This document shows positions 1 to 5,662 of a stretch of DNA of 9,608 nucleotides, piece after piece. The notes under the pieces are model-generated. The model was given only the letters and a program-made list of their open reading frames with translations. It made no database searches and was not told the origin of the DNA. The position numbers and the translations under genes were made by a program. Origin of the DNA: Candidatus Pelagibacter sp. (GTDB lineage: Bacteria; Pseudomonadota; Alphaproteobacteria; Pelagibacterales; Pelagibacteraceae); the NCBI GenBank assembly GCA_002704625.1, contig PAGZ01000042.1:3583-13190 (forward strand), in the 5' to 3' direction. Every line of letters begins with the position of its first letter. The stretch's first letter is position 1.

Positions 1-368
1 TCTATTTCCATTCCGGGATGAAGATCCATAAATTCTTTTATTCGAGGGGTGAGCCAAGTTGTTCCAAAACTAACAACTGTTGTAACGATTAGTTTGCCGC
101 TAAGTTTATCTTTTTCATCACCAAGTGCTGCTTCAACATCTTTTAATTTTGATATGACTTCATGAGCAGTTTTAAATAAGTATTCTCCATTATTTGTAAG
201 AACTAAACCTCTAGCATGTCGTTCAAAAAGATGAATTTTTAAATCTTTCTCTAGAGACTGTATTTGTCGACTTATAGCTGATTGACTTAAATTTAAGATT
301 GTTGATGCCTTTGTAAAACTTCCAGCTTCAGCTACTGTATGAAAAATTTTTAATTTATCCCAGTCCAT
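1..368 (-). CDS. LysR-family transcriptional regulator (partial, C-terminus cut by window edge)
   Basis: The 122 visible residues are the N-terminal DNA-binding part of a LysR-type regulator. They begin MDWDKLKIFHTVAEAGSFTK, with a winged helix-turn-helix over about residues 4-62 (NLSQSAISRQIQSLEKDL, then the LFER/GLVLTNNGE wing). The linker helix follows at about 65-90, and the start of the substrate-binding domain (KLIVTTVVSFG) at about 92 onward. LysR proteins are usually near 300 residues, so roughly 180 lie outside the window. The ATG is only 3 bases after the acuI stop codon, so the gene is probably the second cistron of an acuI transcript rather than the usual divergent neighbour. Family assignment is certain. 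The effector is unknown: regulation of acuI or acrylate/DMSP catabolism is possible from context, but this N-terminal type is common in alphaproteobacteria near other genes too. Confidence 0.95.
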   Translation of the reverse strand, partial: MDWDKLKIFHTVAEAGSFTKASTILNLSQSAISRQIQSLEKDLKIHLFERHARGLVLTNNGEYLFKTAHEVISKLKDVEAALGDEKDKLSGKLIVTTVVSFGTTWLTPRIKEFMDLHPGMEI

Positions 369-371
369 AGG

Positions 372-1373
372 TTATTTGTTAGGATTTACTACAATTCTAC
401 CTGACAATTCGCCTTTAAGTATTCTTGGAAATATCTCTAGTAATTCTTTTAAAGAAACCTCTTTTATAGAATTATCAATCAATGAAAAATCAATCAGTTT
501 AGATGCTTCATTCCACACAAACTCTTTTCTTTTAACTGATGCACCAGATGAATCTATTCCCCACAACTTTATGCCTCTTATCACGAAGGGCATGACATTA
601 GTTGAAATTTTATTTCCTCCCGCATTTCCAGGCAAAGCAACTATTCCTCCTGGTTTCGTTTGGGCTAATATTTTAGTTAATCCTTCACCACCAACTGTAT
701 CGACAACACAGTCCCATAAGCCTTTTTCGAGAAGTTTACTTTCTCCTAAAAATTGGTTTCTGTCTAAAATATTTTTTGCTCCAAGTTTCTTAAGATATTC
801 ATGTTTTTCTTTTTTTCCAGTTACTGCATGAACATCATATCCCATTTTAGATAAAGCCATTACAGCAAAACTTCCGACACCGCCTGTTGCGCCAGTAACT
901 AAAACATCTTTTACTTTTGAACCCATTAAAAGTTCCTCTTTTGCCTTCACGGCAAAGGCACATAGCAAAGCTGTTAGACCAGCAGTTCCCATCTTCATTA
1001 CTTTAAGACTATCTAGATCATTGGGAATTTTTACTAAAAAATCTGAATTTACTTTTGCGTATTGCGAGAAACCACCAAAATACATTTCACCAACCCTGAA
1101 ACCTGTAAGTATTACCTTATCTTTTTTTTTAAATTTATTATCTTCTGACTCCTCAACAATTCCTGAAAAATCAATTCCAGGGACAAATGGATATTTTCTT
1201 ACAATTCGACCACCATTATTTAATATTAAAGCATCTTTAAAATTTAAACTCGAATAATCAATTTTAACTAACACGCTTCCATCTTTAAGATCATCGGTGC
1301 TTAACTCTTTTACTTCTCTTGTAAACTTCTCATTTTGATTGTCGATTACGATTGCTTTGAATTTTTTTGGCAT
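372..1373 (-). CDS. acuI: NADPH-dependent acryloyl-CoA reductase, AcuI/YhdH family (MDR superfamily)
   Basis: This is a 333-residue medium-chain reductase/dehydrogenase that aligns in order with E. coli YhdH (324 residues). Shared blocks are SSLNFKDAL (41-49), YPFVPGIDFSG (61-71), the GTAGLTALLC segment (129-138), the Rossmann NADPH loop VTGATGGVGS (159-168), HEYLKKLGA (191-199) and TNVMPFVIRG further on. No zinc-ligand cysteines are evident, as expected for this non-zinc subfamily. AcuI reduces acryloyl-CoA to propionyl-CoA in the cytosol. In marine alphaproteobacteria this detoxifies acrylate made from DMSP and feeds C3 carbon into propionate metabolism. No DMSP lyase or demethylase is in the window, so the DMSP link is inference. 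ATG start with no clear Shine-Dalgarno. It is followed by the LysR gene 3 bases later. Related quinone-oxidoreductase-like activities are the alternative, but the YhdH-specific blocks make AcuI much more likely. Confidence 0.9.
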   Translation of the reverse strand: MPKKFKAIVIDNQNEKFTREVKELSTDDLKDGSVLVKIDYSSLNFKDALILNNGGRIVRKYPFVPGIDFSGIVEESEDNKFKKKDKVILTGFRVGEMYFGGFSQYAKVNSDFLVKIPNDLDSLKVMKMGTAGLTALLCAFAVKAKEELLMGSKVKDVLVTGATGGVGSFAVMALSKMGYDVHAVTGKKEKHEYLKKLGAKNILDRNQFLGESKLLEKGLWDCVVDTVGGEGLTKILAQTKPGGIVALPGNAGGNKISTNVMPFVIRGIKLWGIDSSGASVKRKEFVWNEASKLIDFSLIDNSIKEVSLKELLEIFPRILKGELSGRIVVNPNK

Positions 1374-1397
1374 TTTTTATACTACATGTGACAAATT

Positions 1398-1403
1398 AAT
1401 ATA
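1398..1403 (-). promoter_or_regulatory. possible -10 box for acuI
   Basis: On the minus strand this reads TATATT (5 of 6 to TATAAT), 24 bases before the acuI ATG. It lies in the 64-base divergent spacer shared with the small membrane protein gene. No convincing -35 box is visible. In DNA this A+T-rich such matches are frequent by chance, so this is tentative. Confidence 0.3.
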
Positions 1404-1425
1404 ACAATTATTTTTTTTAATTTCA

Positions 1426-1431
1426 TATGAT
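1426..1431 (+). promoter_or_regulatory. -10 box TATGAT placed for a leaderless transcript
   Basis: TATGAT matches TATAAT at 5 of 6 positions and is separated from the ATG at 1438 by only six bases (TTAATT). A start site about 7 bases downstream of the -10 box would fall on or next to the A of ATG, predicting a leaderless mRNA. A -35 box is not obvious. A very similar arrangement precedes the SDR gene at 4909. Confidence 0.45.
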
Positions 1432-1437
1432 TTAATT

Positions 1438-1641
1438 ATGAAACAAAAATTTCCATATTATGTAAGATTAAGCATAATATTAATAATTTTAATATCACCA
1501 ATTTTGGTTTTTCAGATAAGTTGGTATTTTCTTGGAAAAAAAGATGGTTTATTATTCGCTTTTTGTTATGGGATAATAGCAGTTACTTATGCCTGTTATA
1601 AATTTTACATAGACAATTGGAGAGATGAGGATGAAGATTAA
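1438..1641 (+). CDS. small two-helix membrane protein of unknown function
   Basis: I do not recognise the family of this 67-residue protein. It starts with a short basic segment (MKQKFPYYVR), then a strongly hydrophobic helix at about 9-33, a Gly-Lys-Lys-Asp turn (about 33-36), a second helix at about 37-56, and a charged tail ending RDEDED. Positive residues before helix 1 and in the loop give no decisive topology. It is divergent from acuI and overlaps the folE stop codon tail to tail, the two stops sharing TTAA at 1638-1641. Support for it being real: it fills the space between acuI and folE exactly, has an ordered membrane-protein composition, and has a good -10 box close upstream. The acidic C-terminus and clear membrane segments argue against random A+T-rich translation. 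Confidence 0.75.
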   Translation: MKQKFPYYVRLSIILIILISPILVFQISWYFLGKKDGLLFAFCYGIIAVTYACYKFYIDNWRDEDED

Positions 1642-2249
1642 TTTTTATCAGCGATAAATGTTAAAAATCTATTTTGGCAACTTAAATCCTCTTTAAATTT
1701 TCCAGTAAAATAATTCGTAACAGTAGTCGCTTTTTCTTTTTTTATACCTCTCATAGTCATGCACTGGTGGGTAGCATCAATTGTTACTGCAACACCATGT
1801 GCATCAAGACCTTTGGCTAATGCATTTGCAATTTGCATAGTTAGTCTTTCCTGTGTTTGAAGTCTCTTAGAAAATATTTCAACAGTTCTAGCTAATTTGC
1901 TTAAACCAACTATTCTTTTATTTGGCAAGTATGCTACATGTGCTATTCCAATAATTGGGGCCATATGATGTTCGCAATGACTATAAATTGATATATTTTT
2001 TTGCAAAACCATATCATCGTAACCTTCGACATCTCCAAATGTTTTTCTTAACTCTGTCGAATAATCTTGATTGTATCCTTTAAAATATTCCTTGAAAGCT
2101 TTTGTTACTCTTTTAGGTGTTTCTAAAAGACCTTCTCTATTAGGATCCTCGCCTATCCATTTTAGTATAACTTTGAATGCTTCCTCAGCTTCTTTGTCGG
2201 AAATGTTACTTTTAATATCAAGTTTTTCAGTATTTTTAACAATTTTCAT
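1638..2249 (-). CDS. folE: GTP cyclohydrolase I
   Basis: A 203-residue FolE that converts GTP to 7,8-dihydroneopterin triphosphate, the first committed step toward folate (and other pterins), as a cytosolic homodecamer. The family signature is intact: WIGEDPNREGLLETPKRV (31-48), SHCEHHMAPI (90-99), GLSKLARTVEIFSKRLQTQE (115-134) and DATHQCMTMRGI (158-169). By comparison with E. coli FolE (Cys110, His113, Cys181) the zinc ligands are Cys92, His95 and Cys163, and His94 and His161 match the catalytic histidines. Length and ends are normal. The ATG has a plausible ribosome site GAAGG 9 bases upstream. The gene diverges from hisI; folE and hisI are frequent neighbours in alphaproteobacteria, often in tandem, so the pairing is conserved though the orientation here is divergent. 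It is convergent with, and overlaps, the small membrane protein gene by 4 bases. Confidence 0.97.
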   Translation of the reverse strand: MKIVKNTEKLDIKSNISDKEAEEAFKVILKWIGEDPNREGLLETPKRVTKAFKEYFKGYNQDYSTELRKTFGDVEGYDDMVLQKNISIYSHCEHHMAPIIGIAHVAYLPNKRIVGLSKLARTVEIFSKRLQTQERLTMQIANALAKGLDAHGVAVTIDATHQCMTMRGIKKEKATTVTNYFTGKFKEDLSCQNRFLTFIADKN

Positions 2250-2258
2250 AGTCTGAAA

Positions 2259-2263
2259 CCTTC
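2259..2263 (-). promoter_or_regulatory. Shine-Dalgarno-like site for folE
   Basis: Reads GAAGG on the minus strand with a 9-base spacer to the folE ATG. It stands out because most genes in this window have no purine-rich site at this distance. Confidence 0.4.
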
Positions 2264-2291
2264 ATATACATTAAATTTTGTTAATGCAAAT

Positions 2292-2300
2292 TGCTATTCT
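2292..2300 (+). promoter_or_regulatory. possible extended -10 element for hisI
   Basis: TGCTATTCT combines an upstream TG with TATTCT (4 of 6 to TATAAT), 25 bases before the hisI ATG in the 76-base folE/hisI divergent spacer. A competing candidate, TATTAA at 2311-2316, would give an almost leaderless message. Neither has a good -35 box. Confidence 0.25.
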
Positions 2301-2325
2301 ACTATTTTTTTATTAATTTAATCAA

Positions 2326-2793
2326 ATGTTTAAAAAGAGAGAAAATGTCGCTGCCGTAGAAGAGGGTAAATTATTATCACCTAAATTTGATAATAATGGT
2401 CTAATACCCGTTGTTACTACAGACTCTTCAAATGGTGAGGTCCTTATGCACGGTTATATGAACTCGGTTGCTTTAAAAAAAACTATTGAGTCAAAAGAGG
2501 CTCATTATTGGAGCAGATCCAGAAATGAAATTTGGCGTAAAGGACAAACTAGTGGTTTTGTTCAAAAAGTTGTTGAAATTAGAATTGATGATGATCAGGA
2601 CTCTATCTGGATGATTGTGGATATTGGCAATGGAGCAAGTTGTCATGTTGGGTACAAAACATGTTTTTATAGATCAATACCCCTCGGTAAAATAGAAAAC
2701 ACAGAAAAAATTGAAATTAAATTTAAAGAAACTAAAAAAAAATTTGATCCTAAAATTGTATATAAAGGCAAACCAAATCCAACTAAATTGTAA
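2326..2793 (+). CDS. hisI: phosphoribosyl-AMP cyclohydrolase
   Basis: A 155-residue stand-alone HisI (no fused HisE) that opens the adenine ring of phosphoribosyl-AMP in histidine biosynthesis. Recognisable blocks are VLMHGYMNSVAL (39-50), HYWSRSRNEIWRKGQTSG (60-77), the metal motif DDDQD (88-92) and ASCHVGYKTCFYR (104-116). Asp88, Asp90 and Asp92 match the Mg ligands, and Cys106 and Cys113 match two zinc ligands. The third ligand, Cys in the DCDxD motif of E. coli and archaeal HisI, is Asp89 here. I recall DDDQD-type variants in other alphaproteobacteria, so this is probably lineage-typical rather than damage. About 40 basic residues follow the core, somewhat longer than the minimal family length. 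The gene ends 4 bases before the convergent Yip1 gene. Confidence 0.96.
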   Translation: MFKKRENVAAVEEGKLLSPKFDNNGLIPVVTTDSSNGEVLMHGYMNSVALKKTIESKEAHYWSRSRNEIWRKGQTSGFVQKVVEIRIDDDQDSIWMIVDIGNGASCHVGYKTCFYRSIPLGKIENTEKIEIKFKETKKKFDPKIVYKGKPNPTKL

Positions 2794-2797
2794 AAAA

Positions 2798-3316
2798 TTA
2801 TTTATTTAAAAAAATTAAAATTACAAACAAAAGAAAAGCTTGAATAAACCAACACATTACTACTACACCAAAAGCTTTCCACAAACTTTTATAATCCAAA
2901 GCCTGTCTTACTGCCACAACCATACATACTAGCATCCAAAAGGATGAACCAATAAAGGTTACTGTCATAAGTTCAGGTGTTATGCCAAAAATTCTAATTA
3001 AACCAGGCGCGCTGGAAAAACCAATGGTTCTTAATAATTCACCGTGGTCGCTTTTTGTTTCTTTGTCAGGAAATAATTTTGTCCCTACTATAAAAATTAG
3101 AAATGCCCAAAAGTACCAGCTTGCTAGTGATACTAGAGGTCCTAAAAAAAAATTTGAAGCGCCCAAATGAATAGCACCAACTCCTGCGGCAAGACTTGAT
3201 AAAACTACAACAATTGCTGCCTGTAAAGTTGCTGATTTGTCATGTTCAACTTCCTCATATAATTCAGGATCAATTTTGATTGCTCGATAGATTCTGTTTA
3301 GAAAATTTGATTTCAT
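2798..3316 (-). CDS. Yip1-domain inner-membrane protein
   Basis: A 172-residue membrane protein of the bacterial Yip1 (YIF1/PRA1-like) superfamily. A soluble N-terminal stretch of about 30 residues (RIYRAIKIDPELYEEVEHD) precedes hydrophobic segments at about 31-51, 56-80, 115-136 and 148-170. The family-typical pieces LLRTIGFSSAPGLIRIFG (94-111) and AVRQALDYKSLWKA (135-148) are present. Bacterial members have no defined biochemical role, so none is assigned. Its ATG directly abuts the TAA of the FOXRED1-like gene (TAAATG, zero gap), so translation is probably coupled and it is the last gene of the tspO operon. It ends 4 bases from the convergent hisI stop. Confidence 0.85.
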   Translation of the reverse strand: MKSNFLNRIYRAIKIDPELYEEVEHDKSATLQAAIVVVLSSLAAGVGAIHLGASNFFLGPLVSLASWYFWAFLIFIVGTKLFPDKETKSDHGELLRTIGFSSAPGLIRIFGITPELMTVTFIGSSFWMLVCMVVAVRQALDYKSLWKAFGVVVMCWFIQAFLLFVILIFLNK

Positions 3317-4420
3317 TTATAAAACATATGGCTCTGGTGTTTTTTTATTTTGCAAAACTCTTTCAACAGAAAGTGCACTTAAATTAATAGATTGATATGA
3401 TCCTGTTGTAATTAATTCTGTTAATGCTCTTCCAATCCCTGGTGCCTGCATAAGACCTCTTCCGGTAAAACCTGATGCCAAATATAAATTTTTATATTTT
3501 GGGTGTTTTCCAATAACAGCATTATTATCTAGCTTATTGCAATCATAATAGCCCGCCCAACCTCCGGTCAGTTTAAGTTGCTCAAAAATAGGAACTCTTT
3601 TTGCTAAAGCAGGCCAGACTAATTCTTCAAAATGATCCCAATCTGGTTCGAGATCTTTTGCATTAAATTTTGAAATTGGTGATCCAGCTAAATATTCTTT
3701 GCCCTCGGGTCGCCAATAAACGCCTGTGGTAAAGTCAGAAGTTAAAGGCATTTCGGGAATATGATTAGGGCAGCTTACTCTGAAAACAGTGTGTTTCTGT
3801 GGAACAACAGGAACATCGTTAAGTAAATTGTTTGTATTATAGCCTACGGCACAAATTATAATATTTGATTTGATTTCAGAAACGTTTTTAACTTCCCCTT
3901 TAACAAACTCTGCTCCTAATTCTGATGCTTTGTTTTTTAACGCCCCATGAAATAGGTATGGATCTATCCAACCCTCCTTTTTATCGTCAGTATAAGTAAC
4001 TGTTTCAATACCTTCATCATTAACATATGGAAATTTTTTTTTTAACTCTGATCCTTTAATATTTTTTGTTCCTGCATCACACTCTTTATGATTTTTAAGA
4101 GCTTCGTATTGTTCTGGAGCATGATCTGATCCGAAAAGGAACAAATAACCATTTGGAACTATGCTTGCAGTTGGTTTTGGGTTCTTCTTAGTTTTTAATA
4201 ACTCTGGAACCTGAAATATAAATTCTCTTGCATATTTGCCCAACAATATATTCTCTTTTTGAAAAAACTGTCTTCTAAAACCACCTAAGGATAGTGGAAA
4301 AGATGCTTTTTTAAAAGTTGGATCTTGTTCTATTACTTTAACTTTTCTTCCTTCTTTGGATAAAAAATATGCAGATGCAGTTCCAATTATTCCACCACCT
4401 ATAATAACGATATCATCCAT
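3317..4420 (-). CDS. FAD-dependent oxidoreductase of the DAO family, FOXRED1-like
   Basis: A 367-residue D-amino-acid-oxidase/sarcosine-oxidase fold flavoprotein. The N-terminal dinucleotide loop is IIGGGIIG (6-13), with the ribose-binding acid Glu31. From memory of the human protein, the order of motifs follows mitochondrial FOXRED1: SLGGFRRQFFQKENILL (44-60; FOXRED1 has a GGI.QQFSLPENIQL segment), EGWIDPY (149-155), WPALAKRVPIFE (269-280), GGWAGYYDCNKLDNNAVIG (286-304) and ASGFTGRGLMQAPGIGRAL (315-333). The C-terminus EPYVL parallels the FOXRED1 end ENNII. FOXRED1 assists assembly of respiratory complex I in human mitochondria; its substrate is unknown. There is no sign of the covalent-flavin Cys of sarcosine oxidase. 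An amine or amino-acid dehydrogenase role cannot be excluded. The gene starts 2 bases after tspO and abuts the Yip1 gene. A run of ten A's encodes part of Lys127-Lys129. Confidence 0.88.
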   Translation of the reverse strand: MDDIVIIGGGIIGTASAYFLSKEGRKVKVIEQDPTFKKASFPLSLGGFRRQFFQKENILLGKYAREFIFQVPELLKTKKNPKPTASIVPNGYLFLFGSDHAPEQYEALKNHKECDAGTKNIKGSELKKKFPYVNDEGIETVTYTDDKKEGWIDPYLFHGALKNKASELGAEFVKGEVKNVSEIKSNIIICAVGYNTNNLLNDVPVVPQKHTVFRVSCPNHIPEMPLTSDFTTGVYWRPEGKEYLAGSPISKFNAKDLEPDWDHFEELVWPALAKRVPIFEQLKLTGGWAGYYDCNKLDNNAVIGKHPKYKNLYLASGFTGRGLMQAPGIGRALTELITTGSYQSINLSALSVERVLQNKKTPEPYVL

Positions 4421-4422
4421 AA

Positions 4423-4887
4423 CTAATTCAAATATAAAATACTTCCGTTAAGTAACAAAGCGTAAGTAGACCATAACAAATAAGGTATCATTAGTAAAAA
4501 ACTTAATTTGGTATTTTTATAATAAATCATCATTAGCCAAAGAATAAAAAATAATATTATCAACAAATTCAAAAATGCTAATAAAATTTGATGAAAGCCA
4601 AAAAAAATAATGCTCCAAATACCATTAAAAAATATATGAACAAAGTAAATTTTAATAGTTTTATAATCTTTTTGAATTAACCAATTAAACCAAATTGCAA
4701 TTGACATTAGTATATATAATGTTGTCCAAACAGGTCCGAATATCCAAGAGGGAGGACTGAAAGATGGTTGGATTATTTGTGAATACCATGGTTCTTTATA
4801 CAATGATGTTACAACTCCACCTATTGCAGAAGCCAAAAAAGTAATTAAAACTATAATTGCTAAAGATAAATATTTATTATTAAACAT
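4423..4887 (-). CDS. tspO: TspO/MBR (CrtK) tryptophan-rich sensory protein
   Basis: A 154-residue five-helix membrane protein of the TspO/peripheral-benzodiazepine-receptor family. Hallmarks are Gly23-Gly24, EPWYSQIIQPSFSPPSW (32-48), FGPVWTTLYILM (50-61) with Trp66 after it, FNGIWSIIFF (87-96) and the last helix with Trp139, TYALLLN (141-147). The five hydrophobic segments lie at about 7-29, 49-70, 79-97, 101-122 and 128-150. Family members bind porphyrins and other tetrapyrroles; in Rhodobacter sphaeroides TspO modulates photosynthesis-gene expression in response to oxygen. It heads a minus-strand operon with the FOXRED1-like and Yip1 genes (2-base gap to the next ORF) and diverges from the SDR gene with only 21 bases between start codons. 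Family is secure. Its role here, perhaps tetrapyrrole handling under light and oxygen stress, is inference. Confidence 0.95.
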   Translation of the reverse strand: MFNNKYLSLAIIVLITFLASAIGGVVTSLYKEPWYSQIIQPSFSPPSWIFGPVWTTLYILMSIAIWFNWLIQKDYKTIKIYFVHIFFNGIWSIIFFGFHQILLAFLNLLIILFFILWLMMIYYKNTKLSFLLMIPYLLWSTYALLLNGSILYLN

Positions 4888-4897
4888 AAGTATGAGA

Positions 4898-4903
4898 TAT
4901 AAT
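4898..4903 (+). promoter_or_regulatory. consensus -10 box TATAAT for a leaderless SDR transcript
   Basis: A perfect TATAAT, separated from the SDR ATG at 4909 by only five bases (TTATT). The expected start site, about 7 bases downstream, coincides with the start codon, so the mRNA would be leaderless. Any -35 element (weak candidate TTATTA at 4874-4879, 18-base spacing) would lie inside the tspO coding region. Confidence 0.55.
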
Positions 4904-4908
4904 TTATT

Positions 4909-5661
4909 ATGAGCGAAAACCAGAAAAAAGTTTGGATAACAGGCGCCAGTAGCGGCATTGGAAAAGCTGTTGCTGAAAAATTCGCAAAAGAAAATTGGAG
5001 GGTTGCAATTTCTGCTAGAAGAACAGAAATTTTAAATGAAATTGCTAAAAATGAAAATATTTTTGCCTATCCTATGAATGTGACGGATACTAAAAAAACA
5101 CAAGAAACTTTTGATAAAATTTTAAAAGATTTTGGAAATATAGATTTATGTATTTTTAGTTCTGGCACTTATGAAAGAAAGTCAGAGAAAGGTATAAATG
5201 TCGAGAACATTAAAAATGTAATGGAAGTAAATTTTTTAGGTGTTGTTAGCTGCGTTAAGGCTGTTGAAGAATACTTTAAAAGTAAAAAAAATGGTCATCT
5301 TGCAATTGTTTCATCACCAGTTGGCTACAGGGGTTTGCCTAAATCATCTGGTTATACACCTTCAAAGGCATCACTTAATAATTTTACACAAGGAATTTAT
5401 TTTGATTTTAAAAAATTTAATATAAGAGTTACTTTAATTTCTCCTGGATTTATTAAGACAGCTTTAACAGATAAAAATGAATTTAAAATGCCCTTCCTTA
5501 AAGACACAAGTTATGCAGCAGAAAAAATTTATAATGGACTAGTTAACAAAAAATCTTTTGAGATTATATTTCCACCTCAAATAGCATTTATTTATAAAAT
5601 ATTTCAGATATTACCTAACAAAGTTTATAATTATCTTATTAGTAAATTTGTTAATAAATAA
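4909..5661 (+). CDS. short-chain dehydrogenase/reductase (classical SDR)
   Basis: A 250-residue cytosolic NAD(P)-dependent oxidoreductase. The cofactor loop is TGASSGIG (11-18); Arg37-Arg38 after the second strand (SARR) suggests NADP preference. The structural Asn is N108 (VNFLG), and the catalytic triad fits Ser136, Tyr149 and Lys153 (SGYTPSKAS), followed by ISPGFIKT (177-184). The usual NNAG motif is replaced by SSG (84-86). The C-terminal 30 residues are hydrophobic and basic (FIYKIFQILPNKVYNYLI), suggesting membrane association. SDRs of this kind recur in clusters with CFA-like, DUF1365, DUF3833 and COG2907 genes, which lie just to the right on the other strand. A role on a lipid intermediate is therefore plausible but unproven. 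It diverges from tspO by 21 bases and ends 1 base from the DUF3833 stop. There is no Shine-Dalgarno. Confidence 0.92.
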   Translation: MSENQKKVWITGASSGIGKAVAEKFAKENWRVAISARRTEILNEIAKNENIFAYPMNVTDTKKTQETFDKILKDFGNIDLCIFSSGTYERKSEKGINVENIKNVMEVNFLGVVSCVKAVEEYFKSKKNGHLAIVSSPVGYRGLPKSSGYTPSKASLNNFTQGIYFDFKKFNIRVTLISPGFIKTALTDKNEFKMPFLKDTSYAAEKIYNGLVNKKSFEIIFPPQIAFIYKIFQILPNKVYNYLISKFVNK

Positions 5662-5662
5662 A

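Noticed and set aside
376..831. Plus-strand open frame opposite acuI (about 150 codons)
   Set aside because: It is antisense to a confidently identified gene, has no recognisable domain, and is explained by low stop-codon density opposite acuI.
1644..1658. Perfect 6-base inverted repeat TTTATC-AGC-GATAAA near the folE/small-protein 3' ends
   Set aside because: It lies inside the last folE codons, is A+T-only apart from one GC pair per arm, and is not followed by a T-tract on either strand, so it is not a convincing terminator.
2071..2256. Plus-strand open frame opposite the folE N-terminus
   Set aside because: It is antisense to conserved FolE sequence and would run through the divergent promoter spacer; no family resemblance.
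2250..2325. folE/hisI spacer checked for a riboswitch or histidine leader peptide
   Set aside because: At 76 bases it is too short for a structured riboswitch plus promoter, and no His-rich short open frame or stable hairpin is visible.
4034..4043. Ten-base homopolymer (A10 on the coding strand) in the FOXRED1-like gene, considered as a slippage or phase-variation site
   Set aside because: It encodes ordinary Lys codons within an intact frame. Runs of 8-10 A or T occur elsewhere in the window by composition (for example 1122-1130 and 1411-1418), and nothing suggests a productive alternate frame.
5240..5425. Alternate-frame open stretch inside the SDR gene
   Set aside because: It is fully contained in the SDR, shows low-complexity Leu/His-rich translation and no start signal.
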